Assembly: GCA_937868015.1 (NCBI GenBank)
Contig: CALMLW010000175.1
Coordinates: forward strand, 1-47,055
Reading direction: 5' to 3'
DNA from: an uncultured Synergistaceae bacterium
GTDB lineage: Bacteria > Synergistota > Synergistia > Synergistales > Aminiphilaceae
Length of the DNA stretch: 47,055 nt
Shown here: positions 8,077 through 15,736 of the stretch, one piece after another
Position numbering within the stretch: the first letter of the stretch is position 1
Layout: each line of letters starts with the position of its first letter
Position numbers and translations under genes: made by a program
Notes under the pieces: model-generated
The model's database searches: none
Told to the model about the DNA's origin: nothing
The model's input: only the letters and a program-made list of their open reading frames with translations

Positions 8077-8229
8077 GTCAGATCACTCCTAGCATGTTGT
8101 ATGCTTTCAACACATTAGAGTGTTTTCGTTTTCGAGGCCGTCGGCGTGGGGCCCATGGAGGGCCCTGTCCCGTAGGGGCGGGGGGGGCGAGGTCCATCGC
8201 CCCACCCCGGGACTTCCAAAGAAGGTTTT

Positions 8230-9333
8230 TTAATCCCCGATCGTCACCAGCTCCCGGGGGGAGAGGTTCATGGATTCACAGCCCGTCTCCGTCACCGCCA
8301 CGATGTTTTCGATGCGGATACCGAGCTTTCCCGGGATGTAGATCCCCGGCTCGATGCTGAAGGTCATGCCGGGGCGCAAGGGGGTGGTGTTTCCCGCCAT
8401 GATATTGGGGGCCTCGTGGACCGCGATGCCGATGCCGTGTCCCAGGCGGTTGTCGAAGTGGGCCCCGTACCCCGCGTCGTGGATGATCTGCCGAGCGGCT
8501 CGGTCCACGTCCTGGGAAAGGACCCCCGGGCGCACCGCCGCCTCCCCGGCCTCTTGGGATTTTTGGACGACTTCGTAGATTCGCCGGTCCTCGGCGGTGG
8601 GTTCCCCCACGAAGACCGTGCGGGAGGTATCCGAACAGTAGCCGCCGCAACGACAGCCGAAGTCGAGGACCACGAAGTGACCCCGCTCGATGGTGCTGTC
8701 GTCGGAGTTGTAGTGGGGCATGGCGGCGTTGGGGCCTGTGGCGACGATGGAGGAGAAGGCCTCTTCGTCGGCGCCCTTTTCGTCGAAGAGCCGGGAGATC
8801 TCCCGGCGGACATCCCGTTCTTTCATGCCCGGCTTTATGAAACGGACCAGATCGGCGAAGACCTCGTCCGCCAGCCGTCCCGCCTTTCTCATGAGGGCCA
8901 GTTCGTCGGGGGCCTTGCAGATCCGCAGGTCGTCCAGGCAGTGCCACCCGTTGACCAGTCGGACCCGGTGGCGTTCGGCGATCTCGATGGCGTCCACGGC
9001 CCGGACCCCGGAGTTCATGGCCAGAGGGGCCCCTTCCAGGCCGAAATCCTTGACGGCGGCGGCAAAGGCGCCGTAGAACCAGTTTTGGTCCACCCAACTG
9101 TAGCGGGGGGTGTCTTCCCCCAGGGCGCGGGCGAACTCCGCCTCGTAGATCTGGGGCACGATGGCAAAGATCTGGCCTTCGGCGGTGACGCCCACAGCCT
9201 TGAATCGTTCGTCGTCAAAGAGCTCCAATCCCGCCAGGTATTCCACATCCGACGAGGGGCCCATGATGAGGGCCCGCAGGCCGTCCTGCTTCAGTTTCCG
9301 GGCCAACGCCTCCACGCGCTCTTTCTGTAGCAT
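8230..9333 (-). CDS. M24 family metallopeptidase (Xaa-Pro peptidase type)
   Basis: Cytoplasmic aminopeptidase P/prolidase-like enzyme (367 aa) that removes residues next to proline, fitting a peptide- and amino-acid-using organism. It has an N-terminal creatinase-type domain (about 1-130) and a C-terminal pita-bread domain. The five metal ligands are visible: two Asp in VVLDFGCRCGGYCSDTSRTV, His in LGHGIGIAVHE, Glu in FSIEPGIYIPG and Glu in RIENIVAVTETG. The start at 9333 follows GGAGGGATAAAC. Upstream in-frame codons run into a region without coding character. X-Pro dipeptidase versus aminopeptidase P activity cannot be told apart. Confidence 0.9.
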   Translation of the reverse strand: MLQKERVEALARKLKQDGLRALIMGPSSDVEYLAGLELFDDERFKAVGVTAEGQIFAIVPQIYEAEFARALGEDTPRYSWVDQNWFYGAFAAAVKDFGLEGAPLAMNSGVRAVDAIEIAERHRVRLVNGWHCLDDLRICKAPDELALMRKAGRLADEVFADLVRFIKPGMKERDVRREISRLFDEKGADEEAFSSIVATGPNAAMPHYNSDDSTIERGHFVVLDFGCRCGGYCSDTSRTVFVGEPTAEDRRIYEVVQKSQEAGEAAVRPGVLSQDVDRAARQIIHDAGYGAHFDNRLGHGIGIAVHEAPNIMAGNTTPLRPGMTFSIEPGIYIPGKLGIRIENIVAVTETGCESMNLSPRELVTIGD

Positions 9334-9686
9334 GTTTATCCCTCCGTACCATTCGAGATGGGATGACCTTTCGGCCCCCTTGCCTCCGGATTTCCCTTGG
9401 GGGCGGCCACGGGAACGGTCGCCCGGGCCGCACCAGGGGCGAAGCTTGTGATATGATCTGTCGCAACCTCGCTCCCTTCCCCGCATGATATGATTTTATC
9501 GCCACCTCGCCCCCCTCGTTAAGAGTCACACGCTTCCCTTCTGAGGGGGCGCGAGAGGGGCCTTTCGTCTCCGCCTGCGTACTTTATCACATAAACGGCC
9601 CTCGCGGCGGGGGGATTGGGGTTTTCCCCGAAAGAAATAAGGGGATCCGGGGTGTTTTTAAGAAATAAAAGGAGGCGAAAAAATCT
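9334..9686. other. intergenic region between divergent genes, with imperfect direct repeat
   Basis: No gene is apparent. It should hold the promoters of the M24 peptidase (minus) and the SH3-like gene (plus). A possible minus-strand -10 TAAAAT with a -35-like TTAACG 18 nt upstream lies inside the repeat described separately (9449-9514). The part nearest the SH3-like gene is AT-richer (around 9640-9690) and carries its AGGAGG site. Confidence 0.4.
9449..9514. repeat. two-copy imperfect direct repeat
   Basis: TGATATGAT occurs at 9449-9457 and 9486-9494, 37 bp apart. Each copy is followed after 3-5 nt by a second shared block, TCGC-A/C-ACCTCGC-T/C-CCC. The units lie upstream of the M24 peptidase gene and overlap its likely promoter. 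They may be duplicated promoter/operator sequence. Confidence 0.5.
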
Positions 9687-10064
9687 ATGAGCTCATGGCA
9701 TGAAGAGCTGGCCCAGGGAGGGGCCTGCGGGGGTGTGGTGTCCCTTCCCTGGCGTTCTTCGGCGGATGTGACGTTGGAGCTGCGCCGGGGAGATCGGGTG
9801 CGGCGGGGGGTTGGGGCGGAGGGGTCGCCGGGGTGGCGGCTTTGTACCACGGAAGACGGTTTGGAGGGGTGGATCCACGAGGACTTTCTCGATCCTGTGG
9901 GGGAGGAAGAGGCCATCCTGCGGGAGGACTACTCCTCCCGGGAACTTTCCTTGGACGAGGGGGAACGGGTGTGGGTGCATCGCGCCGTGGGAGGGTGGCT
10001 TTGGGTCCAGGTGTCCCAGGGAGCCTGGGGGTGGATCCCCGAGGATCAGGTGAGGCCCGACTGA
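9687..10064 (+). CDS. tandem SH3-like domain protein (125 aa)
   Basis: A small protein built of two SH3b-like units. The first ends GWRLCTTEDGLEGWIHEDFL and the second ends WVQVSQGAWGWIPEDQV; the shared pattern W...(E/A)GWI(H/P)ED is typical of bacterial SH3 repeats. There is no signal peptide, membrane segment or enzymatic domain, so it is probably cytoplasmic and works as a binding module. The ATG at 9687 lies 11 nt after AGGAGG. It stands alone: the upstream gene is divergent and glutaminase is convergent. Partner unknown. Confidence 0.75.
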   Translation: MSSWHEELAQGGACGGVVSLPWRSSADVTLELRRGDRVRRGVGAEGSPGWRLCTTEDGLEGWIHEDFLDPVGEEEAILREDYSSRELSLDEGERVWVHRAVGGWLWVQVSQGAWGWIPEDQVRPD

Positions 10065-10068
10065 GCGA

Positions 10069-10120
10069 CCAGAAGCTCTCCGCCCCCCGAAGGACCGATG
10101 GGGGGGCGGAGAGCTTCTGG
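10069..10120. terminator. 20-bp perfect hairpin between convergent genes
   Basis: CCAGAAGCTCTCCGCCCCCC (10069-10088) is exactly complementary to 10101-10120, with a 12-nt loop. It lies between the stop codons of the SH3-like gene (10064) and glutaminase (10126), so it probably ends both transcripts. It lacks a T run on either strand, so it may work as a barrier and 3'-end stabiliser rather than a classical intrinsic terminator. Confidence 0.6.
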
Positions 10121-10125
10121 CCCTG

Positions 10126-11055
10126 TCAGAGGATCCGGAGATCCAAGAGCTGGGTCAGGCGCTCCAGCAGGCGCACCCCCCCGAGGGAGTTTCCCTTGGG
10201 GTCCAGGGCGGGGCCAAAGGTCCCCAGGCCCACCTTCTTGGGGACCGAGGCCAGAATGCCTCCCCCCACCCCGCTCTTGGCGGGGATGCCCACCCGTACG
10301 GCGAACTCCCCCGATCCGTCGTAAAGGCCACAGGTGGCCATGAGGGCCCGGGTCATAAGGGCGTGGCGCTCCGACAGGACCCGGTGTCCCGAAAGGGGAT
10401 TGATGCCCCCCGAGGCCAGGGTCATACCCATCACCGCCATATCCCGGGCGGTGCCCCGGAGGGAGCACTGGCGGAAGTAGGAATCCAGCACGTTTTCCAC
10501 GTCTCCCCGAAAGGTTCCCACGCTGCGCATGAAGTACGCCAGGGCGCGGTTGCGGTCGCTGGTGCTTTTTTCCGAAAGGTAGGTGGCTTCGTGGTAGTCC
10601 AGGGCGTCGTTCCCCGAGAGGCGTCGAGCCCAATCCCGGACGAAGGCGAAGCGCTCCTCCGGATCCCGGTGGGGGAGCAGGGAGAGCACCACCAGGGCTC
10701 CGGCGTTGATGAGGGGGTTTTGGGGGCGGTGGGGCTTGACCATCTCCAGACGCATGATGGAATTGAAGGGGTCCGCCGTGGGGTCCATCCCCACGGCGTC
10801 GAAGACGCGCTCTTCCCCCAGGAGCTCCAGGGCCCCCGCCAGGGAGATCACCTTGGAAACGGATTGCAGCGTGAAGGGAACGGCCCCATCCCCTGCGGAG
10901 GCCACGGCGCCGTCGGGGGTGGCGAGGGCCACTCCGAGATGGCGAGGGTTTCCCTTGGCGAGTTCGGGGATGTAGGTGGCCACTTCGCCCTCGCCGGGGG
11001 CGGGGCGACAGGCGTCTAAAGCTTGCTGGAGCAGGGTTTCGGTGGGGAGCGTCAT
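10126..11055 (-). CDS. glsA: glutaminase
   Basis: Serine-dependent glutaminase (309 aa, the usual length), which hydrolyses L-glutamine to glutamate and ammonia in the cytoplasm. The beta-lactamase-like fold is recognisable: the catalytic SxxK is in FTLQSVSKVISLAGAL, with NPLINAGAL, NRALAYFMRSVGTF, DSYFRQCSL, GLYDGSGEFAVRVGIPAKSG and VGGGILASVP in order. The start at 11055 has an AGGAGGAAAGGACTCC site. A TATAAT-like box (11128-11123, minus) lies about 70 nt upstream but has no good -35. In this genome it would feed glutamate to fermentation. Confidence 0.95.
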   Translation of the reverse strand: MTLPTETLLQQALDACRPAPGEGEVATYIPELAKGNPRHLGVALATPDGAVASAGDGAVPFTLQSVSKVISLAGALELLGEERVFDAVGMDPTADPFNSIMRLEMVKPHRPQNPLINAGALVVLSLLPHRDPEERFAFVRDWARRLSGNDALDYHEATYLSEKSTSDRNRALAYFMRSVGTFRGDVENVLDSYFRQCSLRGTARDMAVMGMTLASGGINPLSGHRVLSERHALMTRALMATCGLYDGSGEFAVRVGIPAKSGVGGGILASVPKKVGLGTFGPALDPKGNSLGGVRLLERLTQLLDLRIL

Positions 11056-11224
11056 GGAGTCCTTTCCTCCTGATCGAAAGTGGGGGGGCGGAAACCATGG
11101 GGTGGCCCGGCCCTCGGGGAAAATTATACCCCACGGAAGGGGGCTCCGGGAGCTTTCATCGGGGCGGGGCGCCCGGGGAGAATTTTTCTGCACGCAGTAT
11201 ATCCTCAGGGGGGATTCTTTCGGC

Positions 11225-11230
11225 TATAAT
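11225..11230 (+). promoter_or_regulatory. -10 box of the buk/ptb cluster
   Basis: A perfect TATAAT stands out about 75 nt before the first kinase gene. The -35 region 17 nt upstream (TCCTCA) is weak, which suggests an activator or an imperfect promoter. Confidence 0.4.
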
Positions 11231-11304
11231 TGAGGGAAGTGGATGGGGGCGTTTTTCTTCGAGGGGAAAGCCCCCCGACCTTCCAGAGGGCGGGAGGAGT
11301 GGTC

Positions 11305-12396
11305 GTGGCGTTTTCCGTGCTTACCCTGTGTCCGGGAGCTCAGGGCACCCGGATGGCGGAGTTTTGCGATGACGTGGCGCTCTGGGAAGAAGAAGTGCCC
11401 CACGCCCCCCCTTCGTCCGCTCCCCCCGGGGGCTTGAGGGAAGAGGCCGAGGTGCGATGCGAGGCCCTGGAGCGCTTTCTTGAGGACCATCCCCTTCGAG
11501 GGGGCGGGCTCCACGCCGTGGTGGGGCGGGGGGGCGTGGTGGGCCCTGTGCCCGGGGGATTTTACGAAGTGGACGAGGCGCTGGGGCGACACCTCCTGAA
11601 GGATCATCCCCGGGGTCATGTTTCCAACCTGGGAGGGGTTCTGGCCCGGGCCTTGGCGTTGCCCCGGGGGGCCCGGGCCCTCATGGGGGACCCCCTTTCC
11701 ACGGAGGAGAGGGAGCCCGAGGCCCGTCTCTCCGGATGGCCCGAGCTCCCCTGGCAAGCCCTGGGTCATGTCTGGAGCCTCAAGGCCGCCGTGAGGGCCG
11801 CCGCCCGAGATCTGGGAAGGCCCTGGGAGGAGCTCGCCGCAGTGGTGGTGCACCTGGATAGGGGCATATCGTCCTGTGCCCACCGAGAGGGGCGCATGGT
11901 GGACCTGATAAACCCCAACGACGGAGGGGCCTTTTCCCTGGACCAGGCGGGGGGCGTCCCCTCGGGGGACCTGGCGCGGCTCTGTTTCAGCGGCGCCTAC
12001 ACCCTACGGGACGTGCGCACCGCCCTGGTGGGGGCGGGGGGGCTGGGGGGCTACCTGGGCACTAGGGACCTGGAAGAAGTTCACGCCCGAAGGAAGGCGG
12101 GGGACGAGGGGGCGGAGCGGGCCTTTTCCGCCATGGCCTACCAGGTGGGGCAGGAGATCGGCGCCCTGGCGGTGGCTCTTTCGGGGCGGGTGGATGCGGT
12201 GATACTCGCGGGTCCCCTGGCGAGAGATCCCCTACTGGTGCAGCGCGTGCGGGGGTGGGTCCAGTGGATCGCCCCGGTGCTGGTTTATCCCGGAGGGGAT
12301 GAGCTGCACTTCCTGGCGGAAGGGGCGGTGCGAGTGCTTTCTGGGGAAGAACGGGCGAAATGCTATGGAGACTACGCTGGCATGGAGGAGGAATAG
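11305..12396 (+). CDS. butyrate kinase-like protein with altered active-site motifs
   Basis: Acetokinase-family protein (363 aa) clearly homologous to the intact butyrate kinase at 14584: shared segments include VVGRGG, PVPGG-YEV, EARLSG, GDLARLCFSGAY and YPG-DELHFLAEGAVRVLSGEE. However, the N-terminal phosphate motif, NPGSTSTK in the intact copy, is CPGAQGTR here, and HLGGGIS is HLDRGIS. The gene is full length with no stop or frameshift, so it seems kept for a changed role: altered substrate, a weak kinase, or a non-catalytic partner. GTG at 11305, 5-6 nt after GGGAGGAG, is the best start because it places VLTLCPG where the family begins; a GTG at 11299 is less well spaced. ptb follows after 4 nt. 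Confidence 0.75.
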   Translation: MAFSVLTLCPGAQGTRMAEFCDDVALWEEEVPHAPPSSAPPGGLREEAEVRCEALERFLEDHPLRGGGLHAVVGRGGVVGPVPGGFYEVDEALGRHLLKDHPRGHVSNLGGVLARALALPRGARALMGDPLSTEEREPEARLSGWPELPWQALGHVWSLKAAVRAAARDLGRPWEELAAVVVHLDRGISSCAHREGRMVDLINPNDGGAFSLDQAGGVPSGDLARLCFSGAYTLRDVRTALVGAGGLGGYLGTRDLEEVHARRKAGDEGAERAFSAMAYQVGQEIGALAVALSGRVDAVILAGPLARDPLLVQRVRGWVQWIAPVLVYPGGDELHFLAEGAVRVLSGEERAKCYGDYAGMEEE

Positions 12397-12400
12397 GTTC

Positions 12401-13306
12401 ATGAGTTGGACGTCGTTGCAGTTTCTGTTGGATCGGTGCCGAGACGGGCGAAAGATGCGGGTGGTGGCGGTCTGCGCCCAGGATGAGGATGTCCTCTTCG
12501 CCCTGGATCGGGCCTCCCGGGAGGGCATTGTGGATGGGGTGCTCGTGGGGAGCAAGGCGAAGATCGAAGGGGCGGCTTCGGCCCTGGGCATCAGCCTCGC
12601 CCCCTTTGAGATCGTCGATGCCCCCACGGAGTACGAGGCGTCGGAGCAGGCCGTGCGGCTGGTATCCAGCGGGGCGGCGGACACGCTCATGAAGGGCATG
12701 GTGAAGACCGCCACCCTTCTCAAGGCGGTGCTGAACAAGGAATGGGGCCTCCGGTCGGGGGACCTGCTGAGCCATCTTTTCATGGTGGAAATTCCCAAGC
12801 TGAATCGGGTGGTGGGGCACACGGACGGAGGCATCAACCTCTATCCGGATCTCAAGACGAAAGTGGGCATCCTGAATAACGCCGTGGACTGCTATCACAA
12901 GCTCGGGGTGGCCTGCCCCAAGGTGGCGGTCCTCGGGGCGGTGGAAGTGGTGAATCCGGACATGCCCTGCACGGTGGACGCGGCGGCCCTGGTGCAGATG
13001 AACCGGCGGGGGCAGATCAAGGGGTGCCTGGTGGATGGCCCCCTGGCGCTGGACAACGCGGTGAGCCTCGAGGCGGCCAAGCACAAGGGCATCGTCTCCG
13101 ACGTGGCGGGGTGTGCGGACATCTTCATGGTGCCGAACATCGAGGCGGGAAACCTGCTGGGCAAGGTCATGCTCTACATGACCGGCGGCGTGGGGGCGGG
13201 GGTCATCCTGGGGGCCCAAAAGCCCGTGATCCTCACCAGCCGCTTCGATTCCGCCGAGACCAAGCTCTATTCCATCGCCCTCGGCGCGGTGTTGTCCCAG
13301 AAATAG
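12401..13306 (+). CDS. ptb: phosphate butyryltransferase (copy 1)
   Basis: Phosphotransacylase (301 aa) that exchanges CoA for phosphate on butyryl-CoA or branched short-chain acyl-CoA, giving the acyl-phosphate used by butyrate kinase for ATP formation. Family motifs: DTLMKGMVKTATLLKAVL, HTDGGINLYPDL, VAVLGAVEVVNPDMPCT, NRRGQIKGCLVDGPLALDNA, SLEAAKHKGI and the C-terminal PVILTSRFDSAETKLYSIAL. The ATG at 12401 follows GGAGGAGGAAT. It is adjacent to the altered kinase and about 107 nt upstream of a second ptb that is clearly similar to it. Confidence 0.9.
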   Translation: MSWTSLQFLLDRCRDGRKMRVVAVCAQDEDVLFALDRASREGIVDGVLVGSKAKIEGAASALGISLAPFEIVDAPTEYEASEQAVRLVSSGAADTLMKGMVKTATLLKAVLNKEWGLRSGDLLSHLFMVEIPKLNRVVGHTDGGINLYPDLKTKVGILNNAVDCYHKLGVACPKVAVLGAVEVVNPDMPCTVDAAALVQMNRRGQIKGCLVDGPLALDNAVSLEAAKHKGIVSDVAGCADIFMVPNIEAGNLLGKVMLYMTGGVGAGVILGAQKPVILTSRFDSAETKLYSIALGAVLSQK

Positions 13307-13412
13307 CTCCGGGACTTTCCATGGGAGTTTTTCGGACCCGGGGTTCGCCGGACGAGACCCGGAGTCTAATTTTCAAAACTATCTGAATTTTTTGAGGAGG
13401 CGGGAAGAGAAA

Positions 13413-14333
13413 ATGGAGCAGTTGCGGTCACTGACGGCGTTGATGGAGTACGCGAAGCAGGTGGGACCCCGGAAGATCAGTGTGGCCATGGCCGAGGATG
13501 CGGAGGTCCTGGAGGCGGTGGAAGAGGCCCGTAAAGCGGGGGTGGCCAACGCCGTCCTGGTGGGTAACGGGGACAAGATCGCCGAAATCGCGGGCAAGCT
13601 CGGCATCGACCTGGGCCACTACGAGGTCGTGGATGAGCGGGGCGGCGAGCCCGCCGTGGCCCTGGCGGCGGTGGAGCTCGTGTCCTCCGGTAAGGCGGAG
13701 ATCCTCATGAAGGGCATGATCAAGACCGCCAATTTCCTGCGGGGCGTGCTCCATAAGGAAAAGGGGCTCCGCACGGGATCCCTCATTTCCCACGTCTACG
13801 TGCACCATGTGGAGGGGTACGACCGGATATTTTTCATCTGCGACCCCGCCTTTAACATGTACCCCGATCTGGGGGAAAAGGTGAAAATTCTGGAGAACAC
13901 CGTTCGCCTGGCCCATGCCTTTGGGGTGGAAAAACCCAAGGTGGCGGTGTTGGCGGCGGTGGAAGTGGTGAACCCCGACATGCCCTGCACCCTGGATGCG
14001 GCGGCGATTGCCCAGATGAACCGGAGGGGGCAGATCAAGGGATGCATCGTGGATGGCCCCTTTGCCCTGGATAACGCCATCAGCGAGGAGTCGGCGGCGC
14101 ACAAGGGCATCGTCTCCGAGGTGGCGGGCAAGGCCGACATTCTCCTGGTGCCGGACATCGACGCGGGAAACATGATGGCCAAGGCCATCGTCTACATGAC
14201 GAACAACAAGACGGCGGGACTGGTGCTGGGAGCCAAGGCCCCCGTGGTGCTCACGAGCCGGTCGGACAGCGCCGAGACCAAGCTCCTGTCCATCGCCTCC
14301 GCCGTGGCCCTGGCGGCATATAAGGGAAACTAA
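13413..14333 (+). CDS. ptb: phosphate butyryltransferase (copy 2)
   Basis: Second phosphotransacylase (306 aa), a paralogue of the copy at 12401 with the same ordered motifs: EILMKGMIKTANFLRGVL, DPAFNMYPDL, VVNPDMPCTLDAAA, NRRGQIKGCIVDGPFALDNA and VVLTSRSDSAETKLLSIAS. The segment after the KGM motif differs most (YVHHVEGYDRIFFICDPAF versus MVEIPKLNRVVGHTDGG), which may alter acyl specificity. The ATG at 13413 is chosen because the upstream TTG codon overlaps the GGAGG site itself. It probably pairs with the intact butyrate kinase downstream. Confidence 0.9.
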   Translation: MEQLRSLTALMEYAKQVGPRKISVAMAEDAEVLEAVEEARKAGVANAVLVGNGDKIAEIAGKLGIDLGHYEVVDERGGEPAVALAAVELVSSGKAEILMKGMIKTANFLRGVLHKEKGLRTGSLISHVYVHHVEGYDRIFFICDPAFNMYPDLGEKVKILENTVRLAHAFGVEKPKVAVLAAVEVVNPDMPCTLDAAAIAQMNRRGQIKGCIVDGPFALDNAISEESAAHKGIVSEVAGKADILLVPDIDAGNMMAKAIVYMTNNKTAGLVLGAKAPVVLTSRSDSAETKLLSIASAVALAAYKGN

Positions 14334-14475
14334 TCTCCGGAGACCTTTCTGCACGAGGGCGCCTCGCCGCTTGAGACCACTCCCTTGCCGGACGGCGGTC
14401 CTCGAAGATCGGAACCGGAGGGAGAAATCCCGGAATTTTCAGGACGAAGGATGGAAAATGGTGAGAAGGGAAAAG

Positions 14476-14513
14476 CGGGAGCTCTTTCGGAGCACGCTCC
14501 GAAAGAGCTCCCG
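14476..14513. repeat. 18-bp inverted repeat upstream of buk
   Basis: Arms 14476-14493 and 14496-14513 are perfect reverse complements (core GGGAGCTCTTTCGG) with a 2-nt centre. It lies in the 250-nt gap between ptb copy 2 and buk. T-rich sequence follows only about 10-30 nt later, so it is not a clean terminator. It may be an mRNA processing or stability hairpin that separates expression of the two genes. Confidence 0.6.
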
Positions 14514-14583
14514 GAACTCCTTTCCTGCACGTTTTTCATCCTTTTTTTCTCCTGGACCTTCGTTGAAGAGGAGTGTTCCCCCC

Positions 14584-15651
14584 ATGGATTACGCAATTTT
14601 TGCCATCAATCCCGGTTCCACCAGTACCAAGGTGGCGTTTTTCCGGGGAGCGGAAGAAATTTGGAGCGACGTACAGCGCTTTGACGTGGAGACGCTGCGA
14701 GCCTTCGCCACCGTTGCCGACCAGGAGGACTTCCGCCTGGAAGAGATTCGCAAGGCCATGGAACGTCACCATGTCACCGAAAAAGACCTGGACGCAGTGG
14801 TGGGTCGGGGGGGGTTGATCAAGCCCATTCCCGGGGGTACCTATGAGGTTTCCGATGCCATGGTGGAGACCCTGCGGTCCCAAAAGTACGGTGCCCACGC
14901 CTCGAACCTGGGGGCCCCCTTGGCCATGAGGGTCGCCCAGGGCAAGCCCGCCTTCATCGTGGACCCGGTGGTGGTGGACGAGCTGATCCCCGAGGCTCGC
15001 CTTTCGGGGATGCCCCAGATCGAGCGCCGGTCCATCTTCCACGCCCTCAACCAGAAGGCCGTGGGGCGACGGGCGGCGGCGGACCTGGGAAAACCCTACG
15101 AGAAGGCCAACTTCGTCATCGCCCACCTGGGAGGGGGCATTTCCGTGGGGGCCCACTGCCAGGGGCGGGTGATCGACGTAAATAACGCCCTGGACGGGGA
15201 CGGCCCTTTTTCGCCGGAGCGAGCCGGGGGGTTGCCCGCAGGGGACCTGGCGCGGCTCTGCTTCAGCGGCGCCTATGACCTGACGGAAGTTATAAAGAAG
15301 ATGGTGGGGGGCGGGGGCATGGTGGCCCATCTGGGCACCAACGACCTCCGGGAGGCCCAGCGGGCCGCCGAAGGAGGAGACCCCAAGGCGACGCTGGTGC
15401 TGGACGCCATGGCCTATGGAGTGGCCAAAGAAATCGGATCCCGGGCGGTGGCGCTCGCGGGGAAGGTGGATGCGGTCATCCTCACCGGGGGATTGGCCTA
15501 CAGCGAGGGCTTCGTACGCCGCATCGGAGACCGGGTATCGTGGATCGCGCCGGTGAAGGTCTATCCCGGTGAGGACGAGCTCCAGGCGCTGGCGGAGGGG
15601 GCCCTGCGGGTGCTCTCCGGCCAGGAGGCTCCCCGGGTTTACGAGGGCTAG
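14584..15651 (+). CDS. buk: butyrate kinase
   Basis: Acetokinase-family kinase (355 aa, normal for the family) that converts butyryl-phosphate (or isobutyryl/isovaleryl-phosphate) plus ADP to the acid plus ATP. All canonical motifs are present: FAINPGSTSTKVAFF at the N-terminus, VGRGGLIKPIPGGTYEV, IPEARLSGMP, VIAHLGGGISVGAH, AGDLARLCFSGAYDL and VILTGGLAYSEGF. The ATG at 14584 follows AGAGGAG with about 10 nt spacing. It is the last gene of the buk-like/ptb/ptb/buk cluster and is followed by a strong terminator. Confidence 0.93.
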   Translation: MDYAIFAINPGSTSTKVAFFRGAEEIWSDVQRFDVETLRAFATVADQEDFRLEEIRKAMERHHVTEKDLDAVVGRGGLIKPIPGGTYEVSDAMVETLRSQKYGAHASNLGAPLAMRVAQGKPAFIVDPVVVDELIPEARLSGMPQIERRSIFHALNQKAVGRRAAADLGKPYEKANFVIAHLGGGISVGAHCQGRVIDVNNALDGDGPFSPERAGGLPAGDLARLCFSGAYDLTEVIKKMVGGGGMVAHLGTNDLREAQRAAEGGDPKATLVLDAMAYGVAKEIGSRAVALAGKVDAVILTGGLAYSEGFVRRIGDRVSWIAPVKVYPGEDELQALAEGALRVLSGQEAPRVYEG

Positions 15652-15690
15652 GGCCGCCGGTAGAGCTCTTTTGCCTGGGAAATCTCGGAA

Positions 15691-15736
15691 GGAGAGGGAA
15701 GGGGATCCTTCCCTCTCCTATTTTTATTTTTTAAGT
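15691..15736 (+). terminator. intrinsic terminator after buk
   Basis: Perfect 12-bp stem GGAGAGGGAAGG/CCTTCCCTCTCC (15691-15702 and 15707-15718) with GGAT loop, followed by TATTTTTATTTTTT. It abuts the 3' end of the convergent histidine kinase gene. Confidence 0.9.
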
